Assembly: GCF_016124325.1 (NCBI RefSeq)
Contig: NZ_WGNY01000010.1
Span: 1-64,000, forward strand
Length of the DNA stretch: 64,000 nt
Origin: Phenylobacterium sp.
Lineage (GTDB): Bacteria > Pseudomonadota > Alphaproteobacteria > Caulobacterales > Caulobacteraceae
Reading direction: 5' to 3'
Numbering within the stretch: the stretch's first letter is position 1; each line of letters starts with the position of its first letter. Shown piece after piece: positions 54,946-64,000 of the stretch. The position numbers and the translations under genes were made by a program. The notes beneath the pieces are model-generated. The model was not told the origin of the DNA, made no database searches, and was given only the letters and a program-made list of their open reading frames with translations.

Positions 54946-57165
54946 ATGTCGACGCAGAGGCAGAGCCTGACCTTGGACGATCTCCCGATCGCCATGGCGC
55001 GTCTCGACGGCCGCCATGTGATCCTGGAGGCGAATACGGCTTTCCGCGCTCTGGCGGGCGCGGGGGGCGAGCCTGTCGGCGCGCGCTTCGCTCATGTGCT
55101 CGAAGCGGCCGGCGCCGTCGCCCAGGACGGCGAGTTCGGGAGGGTCTTCCGCATTCGGGTCGACGACGCCGACCGCGTCTTCCGCCTGACGCTCCACGTC
55201 CACGGCGAGGACAATCTGGCGATCCTCAGCGACGTGACGGCCGCGCGGGAGGCGGCGGAGCGGCATCGTCCGGCGGCCGATGTGCGCGACCAATTGATGC
55301 ACGACGCCGAGATCGGGGTCTGGCGATACGATCCCGATATCGACACCTACTATTTCCCGGCTGAGCTCTCGCTGGGCCACGGCGAGATCGGCCGGCCCTT
55401 GCCGCGAGAGACCTTGCAGCTGCTGCAGCACCGCGACGACCGCGCCAGCAACGAGGAGATCCGCGAGCGGATCACCCGCGAGGGCGGCACGGCCCAGTCC
55501 GAGGTGCGCTACCTCACCGCGACGGGCGAGTGGACCCACCTGCACGTCCACTACCGGGCCGGCAAGCAGCTCCCGTCGGGCCGCTACGAGATGCACGGCG
55601 TCAGCCAGAACGTCACGTCCCTGGCCAAGGCCCGGGATGAGGCCCGCGCCAACGCCCGGCGGCTGGGGCTGGCGCTCGCGGCGTCGGGCGCCGGCGTCTT
55701 CGAGGTGGACTTTAAGACCGGGCGGCTCTGGCTGTCGCCGGAGGCAGAAGCCCTGGCGGGCGGCGTGGCGATCGACTTCGACGACCCCGTGAGCGTCTTC
55801 CACCCCGATGATCATGCGATGGTCTCGGCGCTGGCCGATCGCCCCGCCGGGCATTCCGCCGATCCCGTCGACGCCCGCCTTCTCACGGCGGACGGCTACC
55901 GTTGGGTGCGGGTGTGCTTCGAGGTCGAGCACAAGCCCGACGGGACGCGGCGTCGCGGCGTCGGCCTCGTCGTCGACGTCGACGAAGCCAAGCGCCAGGA
56001 GATCGCGCTGAGGGAGGCGCGCCGGCTGGCCGAGGAGGCCACCGTGGCCAAGTCGGACTTCCTGGCCTCGGTGAGCCACGAGATCCGAACCCCCATGAAC
56101 GGCGTGGTGGGGGTGCTCAACCTCTTGAAGCGCGAACGGCTGACGGCCGACGGCGCCCAGCTGCTGGACGAGGCGCTCGGCTGCGCCGAGATGCTGGGCC
56201 AGCTCATCAACGACGTGCTGGACTTCAGCAAGATCGAGGCGGGTAAGCTCGCGCTGGCGCCTGCGCCCACCGACCCCGCCGCGATCCTGGACGGCGTGAC
56301 CCATCTGCTGGCGCCGCAAGCCGAGGCCAAGGGCCTGACGCTTCGCACCGAGGTCGCCGCCGACATCGGGTGGGTCGAGGTGGATCCCGTGCGCCTGCGC
56401 CAGTGCCTCTTCAACATCATCGGCAACGCCGTGAAGTTCACGGAGACGGGCGGGGTGGTGGTGCGCGCCTGGGCGGCCGGGAAGGGGCCCGCGCGCCGGC
56501 TCCGCTTCGAGGTGGAGGACACGGGCATCGGCGTCTCCGAGGCGGCGCGCGAGCGGTTGTTCCAACGCTTCGAGCAGGCCGAGGCCGGCACGACCCGCCG
56601 GTTCGGCGGCACGGGCCTGGGACTGGCCATCTCGCGCCAACTCGTCCGCATGATGGGCGGTGACCTCGACCTCGAAAGCCGCGAGGGCGAGGGCTCGACA
56701 TTCTGGTTCGAAGTCGCCGCGCCGGCGGCCGCGGCGCCGTCGACCGAGCCGGCCGCGACGGCCGACATCGACGATGCGCCCCTGGCCGGACTCAAGGTCC
56801 TCATCGTCGACGACAACCGGGTCAACCGGCTGGTCGGCGTGCGCTCGGTCGAGGCGCTGGGTGCCGGGGCGGAGGCCGTCGAGAGCGGGCCCGAAGCCAT
56901 CGAAGCCGTGAGCACCGGCGGCTACGATCTCGTGCTCATGGACGTCAACATGCCGGGCATGGACGGGCTGGAGGCCACCCGCCGCATCCGCGGGCTGCCG
57001 GCCCCGGCGGGCGAAACGCCGATCCTGGCCCTCACCGCCGACGTGATGCGCCAGCAACGGCAGGCCTATGTGGCCGCAGGTATGAACGGCATGACGCCCA
57101 AGCCCTTCTCGCCGGCCCAGCTGCTCGCGGAGATCGCCCGCATCGCCGGCGCCGAGGCCGCCTAG
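54946..57165 (+). CDS. Cytoplasmic PAS-domain hybrid histidine kinase
   Basis: This 739-residue kinase has no membrane helix. Three PAS-like sensory segments come first: about 10-95 (DDLPIAMARLDGRHVILEAN), about 115-225 (AEIGVWRYDPDIDTYYFPAE) and about 235-350 (ASGAGVFEVDFKTGRLWLSP). The HisKA domain has phospho-His in FLASVSHEIRTPMNGVVGVL (near residue 383). The HATPase_c domain has FNIIGNAVKFTETGG, EDTGIGVSE and GGTGLGLAISRQL. The C-terminal receiver has Asp in LMDVNMPGMDGLEATRRI (near 665) and TPKPFSP. The start is ATG 54946. Signals are probably small cytoplasmic molecules or redox; unproven. It is monocistronic. Confidence 0.9.
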   Translation: MSTQRQSLTLDDLPIAMARLDGRHVILEANTAFRALAGAGGEPVGARFAHVLEAAGAVAQDGEFGRVFRIRVDDADRVFRLTLHVHGEDNLAILSDVTAAREAAERHRPAADVRDQLMHDAEIGVWRYDPDIDTYYFPAELSLGHGEIGRPLPRETLQLLQHRDDRASNEEIRERITREGGTAQSEVRYLTATGEWTHLHVHYRAGKQLPSGRYEMHGVSQNVTSLAKARDEARANARRLGLALAASGAGVFEVDFKTGRLWLSPEAEALAGGVAIDFDDPVSVFHPDDHAMVSALADRPAGHSADPVDARLLTADGYRWVRVCFEVEHKPDGTRRRGVGLVVDVDEAKRQEIALREARRLAEEATVAKSDFLASVSHEIRTPMNGVVGVLNLLKRERLTADGAQLLDEALGCAEMLGQLINDVLDFSKIEAGKLALAPAPTDPAAILDGVTHLLAPQAEAKGLTLRTEVAADIGWVEVDPVRLRQCLFNIIGNAVKFTETGGVVVRAWAAGKGPARRLRFEVEDTGIGVSEAARERLFQRFEQAEAGTTRRFGGTGLGLAISRQLVRMMGGDLDLESREGEGSTFWFEVAAPAAAAPSTEPAATADIDDAPLAGLKVLIVDDNRVNRLVGVRSVEALGAGAEAVESGPEAIEAVSTGGYDLVLMDVNMPGMDGLEATRRIRGLPAPAGETPILALTADVMRQQRQAYVAAGMNGMTPKPFSPAQLLAEIARIAGAEAA

Positions 57166-57168
57166 GGC

Positions 57169-57546
57169 TCAGCCTTCGAGGGTCACGTACATCTCGGCCT
57201 CGATCACCCACTGGCCGCTGACCTTGCGCCAGACCGCGAGATAGGTCCCGCTCATGCGGCGGTCAGACCAGAGCCCGGCCCAGCGGCCGCGCTCGGCGGC
57301 CCGCAGTCCGGCGGCGTCCAGGTCGACGGCCTCGGTCTCGCGGATGTAGGTCTTGAAGCCCGGCTCGGCGAACTGGCCGGCGAAGGCGGCGATCACCGAC
57401 TCCGCGCCCAGGATCAGGTCGCCGTCGCCGACGATCAGCTTCACGTCGGGCGCGAAGAAGGGCTTCAGCCGCGCCGCCTCGTGCGCCGCGATCAGCCGGT
57501 TGGTCAGCTTGCGCCGTGCGCGGACGGCCTCTTCCGGCGCCGTCAC
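57169..57546 (-). CDS. NTF2-like (DUF4440/SnoaL-type) protein
   Basis: This 125-residue protein has the cone-shaped NTF2-like fold pattern: a first long helix (RRKLTNRLIAAHEAARLKPF), FFAPDVKLIVGDGDLILGAE, then VIAAFAGQFAEPGF and late beta strands (GRWAGLWSDRRMSGTYLAVW, GQWVIEAEMYVTLEG). Members act as small enzymes, binding proteins or immunity proteins; the activity here is unknown. GTG 57546 starts two bases after the stop of the alpha/beta hydrolase gene, so they are co-transcribed. The frame is open upstream, but only antisense-like sequence lies there. Confidence 0.8.
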   Translation of the reverse strand: MTAPEEAVRARRKLTNRLIAAHEAARLKPFFAPDVKLIVGDGDLILGAESVIAAFAGQFAEPGFKTYIRETEAVDLDAAGLRAAERGRWAGLWSDRRMSGTYLAVWRKVSGQWVIEAEMYVTLEG

Positions 57547-57548
57547 GC

Positions 57549-58199
57549 CTAGGCCGGCTGGGCCGCCAGGCGCTTGTCGAGATAGGCGCCGACGCGGGAC
57601 TCCACGTCGGGCAGGTTCTCCATCCAGAAGTGGCTCGCGCCCTCGACGATGTCGTAGTCGATGACGATGCCCTTCTGCGTGCGCAGCTTGGAGACCACGC
57701 GCTCGACGTCGATCGGCGGCACCACGGTGTCCGAGCCGCCGTGCAGGATCAGCCCCGAGGCCGGGCAGGGCGCCAGGAACGAGAAGTCGTAGGCGTTGGT
57801 CGGCGGCGACACCGAGATGAAGCCGTCCGTCTCGGGGCGCCGCATCAGGAGCTGCATGCCCACCCAGGCGCCGAAGGAGTAGCCCGCCACCCAGCACTGC
57901 GAGGCGGCCGGGTTCGTCGACTGCAGCCAGTCCAGCGCGGTCGCCGCATCGGCCAGCTCGCCGATGCCGCCGTCGAACTCGCCCTGGCTGCGGCCCACGC
58001 CACGGAAATTGAACCGCAGGACCGAGAAGCCCCGCTTCATGAACAGGTGAAACAGCTGCACCGCGACAGGATTGTTCATCTGCCCGCCCGCCTTGGGGTG
58101 CGGGTGCAGGATCAGGGCGACCGGCGCGGTCTCGCTCTTGCCCTGGGAGTAACGGCCCTCGATCCGCCCGGCTGCGCCGGTCAGAACCACCTCTGGCAT
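57549..58199 (-). CDS. Alpha/beta hydrolase (dienelactone hydrolase-like)
   Basis: This 216-residue hydrolase starts PEVVLTGAAGRIEGRYSQGK and continues LILHPHPKAGGQMNNPVAVQ, then FSVLRFNFRGVGRSQGEFDG. The nucleophile elbow is GYSFGAW (GxSxG), the catalytic Asp lies in LILHGGSDTVVPP, and the catalytic His is in EGASHFWMENL. The HPHP...GG stretch marks a widespread bacterial group of unknown substrate. I chose ATG 58199, with GAGAGGG five bases upstream; the open frame to 58397 runs into the iscR region. It shares the promoter region with iscR in divergent orientation. Confidence 0.9.
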   Translation of the reverse strand: MPEVVLTGAAGRIEGRYSQGKSETAPVALILHPHPKAGGQMNNPVAVQLFHLFMKRGFSVLRFNFRGVGRSQGEFDGGIGELADAATALDWLQSTNPAASQCWVAGYSFGAWVGMQLLMRRPETDGFISVSPPTNAYDFSFLAPCPASGLILHGGSDTVVPPIDVERVVSKLRTQKGIVIDYDIVEGASHFWMENLPDVESRVGAYLDKRLAAQPA

Positions 58200-58220
58200 T
58201 CGAACCCTCTCGTCGGCGGA

Positions 58221-58241
58221 ATACTTGACTCCCGCGCTCGG
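58221..58241. promoter_or_regulatory. Probable IscR-type operator
   Basis: The site reads ATACTTGACT at 58221-58230 and CTCGG at 58237-58241. This matches both conserved ends of the E. coli type 1 IscR site (ATASYYGACT...STCGG) with the right spacing; the middle of the motif does not match. It lies about 100 bases upstream of the iscR-like gene, so autorepression of the suf operon by [2Fe-2S]-IscR is likely. It may also affect the divergent hydrolase gene. Confidence 0.6.
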
Positions 58242-58342
58242 TCTTCTTACCTCGCGCCTAGTCCGGCGCGGCCTCACGCGAGGCGCGGCTTGTAACATAG
58301 GCCACGCCGGATGCGCGGGAAAACTGCATCGGACCCAACGCC

Positions 58343-58768
58343 ATGCGTCTCTCCACGAAAGGCCGGTACGCCGTGATGGCGATGGCCGACCTCGCACGCC
58401 GCGAGCACGAGGCCGCGCGCGCCGTCGCCCTGGCCGATATCGCCGCCCGGCAGGAGATATCCCTGTCCTATCTGGAACAGCTCTTCGCGCGCCTCCGTCG
58501 GCGTGGCCTGGTCAAGAGCGCGCGCGGGCCCGGCGGCGGCTACCGGCTGGCGCGCTCCGCCGAGGTCACCACGATCGCCGAGATCGTCCATGCGGTGGAC
58601 GAGCCGTTGCGGGCCACCCGCTGCACCGCCGGCAAGGGCTGCATGATCAAGGGCGAGCGCTGCCTGACCCACGACCTGTGGGCCGATCTGGGCGACCGGA
58701 TCGAGGACTATCTGGCGTCGGTGAGCCTCGCCGACGTCGTCGGAGGGCGGCTCCGCCGCGCCGCATGA
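58343..58768 (+). CDS. iscR: Rrf2/IscR-family Fe-S transcriptional regulator
   Basis: This is a 141-residue Rrf2 winged-helix regulator. The N-terminal half has RLSTKGRYAVMAMADLAR, then ISLSYLEQLFARLRRRGLVK and GPGGGYRLAR, the Rrf2 DNA-binding signature. Cys94, Cys100 and Cys107 (C-x5-C-x6-C followed by LTHDLW) match the IscR cluster-binding Cys, spaced one residue wider than the E. coli C-x5-C-x5-C. I infer that it senses [2Fe-2S] status and represses the downstream suf genes. Its TGA overlaps the ATG of the next gene. It is the first gene of the operon. Confidence 0.88.
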   Translation: MRLSTKGRYAVMAMADLARREHEAARAVALADIAARQEISLSYLEQLFARLRRRGLVKSARGPGGGYRLARSAEVTTIAEIVHAVDEPLRATRCTAGKGCMIKGERCLTHDLWADLGDRIEDYLASVSLADVVGGRLRRAA

Positions 58769-59891
58769 GCGTCTACCTCGACCATAACGCCACCGCCAAG
58801 GTGCGGCCCGAGGCCATCGCCGCCATGACGCGGACGATGGAGAACGTGGGCAATCCCTCGTCGATCCACGCGGCCGGCCGCGCCGCGCGGGCGGTGATGG
58901 AGCAGGCCCGCGCCGACGTCGCCGCCCTGATCGCCGCACCCGCGTCGACGGTGGTCTTCACCAGCGGCGGCACCGAGGCCAATGCGCTGGCCATGGAAAG
59001 CGCGATCGCCGCCGGCGCGAAGCGCCTGATCGTCTCGGCGATCGAGCACGACAGCATCCGCGAGACCGCCGCGGCGTCCGGCGTCGCGGTCGAGGTGCTG
59101 CCCGTCACGCCCGACGGGGTCGCCGATCTGGCCTGGCTGGACGCGCGCCTGGCGCGCTGGAACGCTGCCGACGGCAAGCCGTTCGTGGCCCTGATGCTGG
59201 CCAACAACGAGACCGGGGTGATCCAGCCGGTGGCCGAAGCCTCGGGGATCGTCCGCGACGCGGACGGCTGGCTGCACGTCGATGCGATCCAGGCGGCCGG
59301 CAAGATCGCGGTCGACAGCCGCGCGCTGGGCGCCGACACCTTGGCCGTCTCGGCCCACAAGATCGGCGGGCCGCAGGGCGTGGGCGCGCTCACCTTCGGG
59401 CCGCGGGCCACGCTCGCGCGCCGCCAGCACGGCGGCGGGCAGGAGCGCGGCCGTCGCGGTGGAACCGAAAATCTTCCCGGAATCAGCGGATTCGGCGCGG
59501 CGGCTAAGATCGCGATCGCGGGGCTTGGCGGCCAGGCCGCGCTCCGTGACGCCGCCGCCGAACGCCTGAAGGCCGCCGGCGCCGTCGTCATCGGCGAAGC
59601 CTCGCCGCGATTGCCCAACACGCTGTGCGTCGCCATGCCCGGCTGGACGTCGGACCTGCAGGTCATGGCCCTCGATCTGGCCGGGGTGATGGTCAGCGCG
59701 GGATCGGCCTGTTCTTCGGGCAAGGTGAAGGCTTCGCCGGTGTTGTCGGCGATGGGCCTGGACGACTTGGCCGGCTGCGCGATCCGCGTCAGCGGCGGCT
59801 GGAGCACCACGCCCGAGGATTGGACCCGGTTCGCGGATGTCTGGCTGCAGTCTCATGCCCGCCACGCCGCGCGCCGAGAGGAAGTCGCGTA

Positions 59892-59892
<1 letters not shown>
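58765..59892 (+). CDS. Cysteine desulfurase, IscS/NifS type
   Basis: This 375-residue PLP enzyme releases sulfur from cysteine. The PLP Lys is Lys199 in [14 protein letters not shown]. The catalytic Cys is Cys316 in the flexible loop [11 protein letters not shown]. Other landmarks are [47 protein letters not shown] and the [15 protein letters not shown] loop. This is group I (NifS/IscS); the operon also has a SufS-type group II gene (63466 onward). ATG 58765 overlaps the iscR stop (ATGA), and its TAA overlaps the sufB ATG. No iscU follows, so the sulfur may go to the SUF scaffold. Confidence 0.93.
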
Positions 59893-61357
<1,465 letters not shown>

Positions 61358-61361
<4 letters not shown>

Positions 61362-61669
61362 CCCGGCCGCTCAACGAAGGCGAACTCACAGGGGTCGACG
61401 CCGACGGGGCGATGCTGCGCGAGTGGGACGGGGTCGTCCTGCTCAAGGCGCTCGCCGCCACCGAAGCCGGCAACTGCGAGCCCATGCCCCTGGAGATCCC
61501 GGCCGGCGTGCGCGCCACGGCGATCGAGCTGATCGACCCGGCCGCGGGCCTGTTCAATCTGGAGTGCTACCTGGACGAGGCCGGCGAACAGTACGCCTTC
61601 GCCCACGGCCACGGGCGCGACGTGCGCCTGGTGGAGAAGATCGAGGACAAGAAGGCGGTCGAGCTCTGA
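61358..61669 (+). CDS. Unknown small protein in the suf operon, 103 aa
   Basis: I do not recognise a family. ATG 61358 overlaps the sufB stop (ATGA), so it is translated with sufB, and sufC follows after 19 bases. The 103-residue product has no Cys cluster (two isolated Cys, GNCEP and LECYL), no signal peptide, and an acidic composition. It has conserved-looking stretches ([55 protein letters not shown]). The predicted mixed alpha/beta content would suit a small accessory protein. Its fixed place in the operon suggests a role in Fe-S assembly or its control, but there is no direct evidence. Confidence 0.75.
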
Positions 61670-61688
61670 CCGCCCCGGAGATGATGTG

Positions 61689-62435
61689 ATGCTTTCGGTT
61701 TCCAACCTGCACGCCGCCGTCGACGGCAAGGAGATCCTCAAGGGGCTTAGCCTCGAGGTCCCGGCCGGCGAGGTGCATGCGATCATGGGGCCGAACGGCG
61801 CGGGCAAGTCCACGCTGAGCTATGTGCTGACCGGCCGCGACGGCTACGAGGTGACCGAAGGTTCGGCCACGCTCGACGGCGAGGACCTGCTGTCGCTGGA
61901 GCCGGAGGAACGCGCCGCCAAGGGCGTCTTCCTGTCGTTCCAGTATCCGCTGGAGATTCCCGGCGTGCCGGCGCTCACCTTCGTGCGCACGGCGCTGAAC
62001 GCCCAGCGCAGGGCGCGTGGCGAGCCCGAGGTCACCGCGCCGGAGTTCCTCAAGCTCGTCCGCGCCCGGGCCGGCGAACTGAAGATCGACTTCGACATGC
62101 TGAAGCGGGCGCTGAACGTCGGCTTCTCGGGCGGCGAGAAGAAGCGGATGGAAATCCTGCAGATGGCCATCCTGCAGCCCCGCTTCCTGATCCTCGACGA
62201 GACGGACTCGGGCCTCGACATCGACGCGCTGAAGATCGTCGCCGATGGGGTGAACGCGCTGCGCGGCCCCGATCGCGGCATGCTGGTGATCACCCACTAC
62301 CAGCGCCTGCTCGACTACATCAAACCCGACCGCGTCCATGTGCTCGCCGGCGGCCGCATCGTCGCCTCGGGCGGCCCCGAGCTGGCGTTGCAGCTGGAGC
62401 GCGAGGGCTACGACCGCTACGCGAGGGCCGCTTGA
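61689..62435 (+). CDS. sufC: Fe-S cluster assembly ATPase SufC
   Basis: This 248-residue ABC-type ATPase of the SufBC2D scaffold drives conformational change for Fe or S delivery. Walker A is GPNGAGKST (about residues 34-42) in AIMGPNGAGKSTLSYVLTG. The SufC-type Q loop is FLSFQYPLEIPGVP, the signature is FSGGEKKRMEILQM, and Walker B is FLILDETDSGLDIDAL. VITHYQRLL carries the switch His. GGAG lies eight bases before ATG 61689; GTG 61686 just before it is in frame and also well placed. The stop overlaps the sufD start (TTGA). Confidence 0.97.
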   Translation: MLSVSNLHAAVDGKEILKGLSLEVPAGEVHAIMGPNGAGKSTLSYVLTGRDGYEVTEGSATLDGEDLLSLEPEERAAKGVFLSFQYPLEIPGVPALTFVRTALNAQRRARGEPEVTAPEFLKLVRARAGELKIDFDMLKRALNVGFSGGEKKRMEILQMAILQPRFLILDETDSGLDIDALKIVADGVNALRGPDRGMLVITHYQRLLDYIKPDRVHVLAGGRIVASGGPELALQLEREGYDRYARAA

Positions 62436-63463
62436 GCGTCATCGCCTCCATACGCGCCCGCGACGTCGCGGAGCTGCCCGGCAAGCGCGACGAGGACTGG
62501 CGCTGGACCGACCTGCGCGGGCTGATCCGCGAGGCGCCTGAGCCATCGCGCCCCTATTCCGGCGATCTGCCCGCGGGGCCGTTCGCGGGCCTGGCCGCCG
62601 AGGAGGTCGTGATCGCCAACGGCGAAGGCGGGGCCCACGTCGACGTGCTGCCGGCGCAGACACGCCGGCTGGCGCTGCGCTTCGTCTCCCAGGGCGACGG
62701 CGGCCATGCCGCCCGCGCCTCCATCGCCGTCGAGGCCGGCGGCACGCTGGTGCTTCTGGAAAGCTATGAGGGCCAGGGCGGCTACCTCGGCCATGCGGGT
62801 CTCGCGATCAGCGTCGGAACCGGCGCGACGCTGGAACGCATCGTTCTCGCCGACGATTCCGGCGACGGCGTCACGGTCAGCCAGGCCGAGGTCCATCTGG
62901 AGCCCGGCGCCCGGTTCGTCCAGACGGTGCTGACCTCGGGCGCCCGGCGCCAACGCCTCGAAACCCATGTGCGCCATCCCGGCGGCCACGCCGAGCTGCG
63001 GCTGGACGGGGTCTACCTGCTGAGCGGCAAGCGGCACGCCGACCTTACGACCGTGGTCACCCACGAGGGCCTGGACGGCGCGACGACCCAGCTCGCCAAG
63101 GGCGTGGTGCGCGACCAGGCGCGCGGCGTCTTCCAGGGCCGCATCGTGGTGGCCGAGGGCGCCGACCGCACCGACGCGCGCATGGGCCACCATGCCCTGA
63201 TCCTCTCCGACCGCGCCGAGGTGGACGCCAAGCCCGAGCTGGAGATCTACGCCGACGACGTGGCCTGCGCGCATGGCAACACGGTGGGCGCGCTCGACGA
63301 CGAGGCGCTGTTCTACGCCCGCCAGCGCGGCATCCCGGAGGCCGAGGCCCGCGCGCTCCTGACCGAGGCGTTCGTGGGCGAGGTGATCGACCGGATCGGC
63401 GACGAGGCCGCCCGCGACGTGGCGCGCGCCTGGGTGGCGGGCCGGCTGGCGGGGGAGGGCTGA
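62432..63463 (+). CDS. sufD: Fe-S cluster assembly protein SufD
   Basis: This 343-residue SufB paralogue is in the SufBC2D complex. It begins RDVAELPGKRDEDWRWTDLR and has a beta-helix core (GGTLVLLESYEGQGGYLGHA, TVSQAEVHLEPGARFVQTVL) and the conserved end [20 protein letters not shown], with PEAEARALLTEAFVGEVIDR after it. It lacks the SufB scaffold Cys/Glu sites and is shorter than E. coli SufD, as is common in alphaproteobacteria. The only start that fits is TTG 62432, overlapping the sufC TGA (TTGA), a coupled non-ATG start. sufS begins two bases after its stop. Confidence 0.94.
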   Translation: MSVIASIRARDVAELPGKRDEDWRWTDLRGLIREAPEPSRPYSGDLPAGPFAGLAAEEVVIANGEGGAHVDVLPAQTRRLALRFVSQGDGGHAARASIAVEAGGTLVLLESYEGQGGYLGHAGLAISVGTGATLERIVLADDSGDGVTVSQAEVHLEPGARFVQTVLTSGARRQRLETHVRHPGGHAELRLDGVYLLSGKRHADLTTVVTHEGLDGATTQLAKGVVRDQARGVFQGRIVVAEGADRTDARMGHHALILSDRAEVDAKPELEIYADDVACAHGNTVGALDDEALFYARQRGIPEAEARALLTEAFVGEVIDRIGDEAARDVARAWVAGRLAGEG

Positions 63464-63465
63464 GC

Positions 63466-64000
63466 ATGGCCTTCGACGCCGAAGCGATCCGCGCCGACTT
63501 CCCGATCCTGCTGCGCCACGTGCACGGCAAGCCGCTGGTCTACCTGGACTCCGCCGCCTCGGCCCAGAAGCCGCGCGCGGTGATCGAGGCCATGTCGCGG
63601 GCGATGGAACACTCGTACGCCAACGTCCATCGCGGCCTGCACACCCTGGCGAACGAGACCACCGAGGCCTACGAGGGCGCGCGCGCCAAGGCGGCGGCCT
63701 TCATCGGCGCCGAGCCCTCCGAGATCGTCTTCACCAAGGGCGGCACCGAGGCGATCAACCTCGTCGCCAGCGGCCTGGGCCGCTTCCTCCAGCCCGGCGA
63801 CGAGATCGTGCTCTCCGAAATGGAGCACCACGCCAACATCGTGCCCTGGCACTTCCTGCGCGAACGGCACGGCGTGGTCCTGAAGTGGGTCCGCGTGACC
63901 GACGACGGCCAGCTCGACCTGGAGCACTTCCAGAGCCTGCTGGGCCCCAGGACGCGGGTCGTCGCGCTCAGCCACATGTCGAACGTGCTGGGCACCATCA
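63466..64000 (+). CDS. sufS: Cysteine desulfurase SufS (5' part, cut by window end)
   Basis: Only the first 178 codons are in the window. The sequence is a group II desulfurase: IRADFPILLRHVHGKPLVYL, DSAASAQKPRAVIEAMSRAM, YANVHRGLHTLANETTEAYE, IVFTKGGTEAINLVASGL and LSEMEHHANIVPWHFLRERH. The PLP Lys and the catalytic Cys lie beyond the window. ATG 63466 follows the sufD stop by two bases with GGGGAGGG upstream. The operon therefore carries both a group I (58765-59892) and a group II desulfurase. The full enzyme is about 405 residues, so the gene should end near 64690. Confidence 0.94.
   Translation, partial: MAFDAEAIRADFPILLRHVHGKPLVYLDSAASAQKPRAVIEAMSRAMEHSYANVHRGLHTLANETTEAYEGARAKAAAFIGAEPSEIVFTKGGTEAINLVASGLGRFLQPGDEIVLSEMEHHANIVPWHFLRERHGVVLKWVRVTDDGQLDLEHFQSLLGPRTRVVALSHMSNVLGTI

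Overview
The window is a high-GC, very gene-dense stretch of an alphaproteobacterial chromosome. I place it in the Caulobacterales, probably near Phenylobacterium or Caulobacter. The basis is gene content: NDUFA12 and DUF2155 proteins, an RNase E ending in a GWW motif, a His-type (non-discriminating) AspRS, an overlapping bactofilin/M23 peptidase pair, an IscR-led SUF operon, and GTG/TTG starts. The genus is an inference. I found no phage, insertion sequence, CRISPR array, tRNA or rRNA.

Layout. 1-13 kb: a LuxR-type regulator divergent from a MASE1-like hybrid histidine kinase, a small cytochrome c, an RTX serralysin-like protease, two LprI-like paralogues around an enoyl-CoA hydratase, a thioredoxin-fold protein, a DUF389 membrane protein with an OmpA-like tail, a cytochrome P450 and a DUF481 barrel. 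13-19 kb: a flavodoxin-like protein, a class C serine hydrolase, a reduced SEDS (FtsW/RodA)-like membrane protein and two coupled amidohydrolases, the second without its HxH motif. 19-30 kb: aspS, a pentapeptide-repeat protein, a degenerate relative of the B12-dependent ribonucleotide reductase (NrdJ), NDUFA12, DUF2155 overlapping aat in antisense, aroQ-accB-accC and thiS-thiG. 30-40 kb: a TonB-dependent receptor, an aldehyde dehydrogenase, a flavoprotein, a DsbA-like lipoprotein with an M48 peptidase, and rne. 40-50 kb: a cell-wall block (amidase, class A PBP), prfB with its programmed frameshift, bactofilin and M23 peptidase, bcp, tyrS and anmK. 50-64 kb: a Baeyer-Villiger-like monooxygenase, a two-component pair, a hybrid kinase, an alpha/beta hydrolase with an NTF2-like protein, and the operon iscR - cysteine desulfurase - sufB - unknown gene - sufC - sufD - sufS, cut by the window end.

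Functional themes are cell-envelope building and recycling (amidase, PBP1A, bactofilin/M23, anmK, SEDS-like protein), Fe-S cluster assembly under a probable IscR operator, fatty-acid precursor supply (accBC), translation (aspS, tyrS, prfB, aat) and several sensory kinases. The most unusual items are the NrdJ-derived protein that keeps an intact C-terminal domain on a decayed catalytic part, the small SEDS-like protein without an obvious catalytic Asp, the 295-bp antisense overlap of aat and the DUF2155 gene, the DUF389-OmpA-like fusion and the unknown gene between sufB and sufC. Large ORFs antisense to real genes are by-products of the high GC content.
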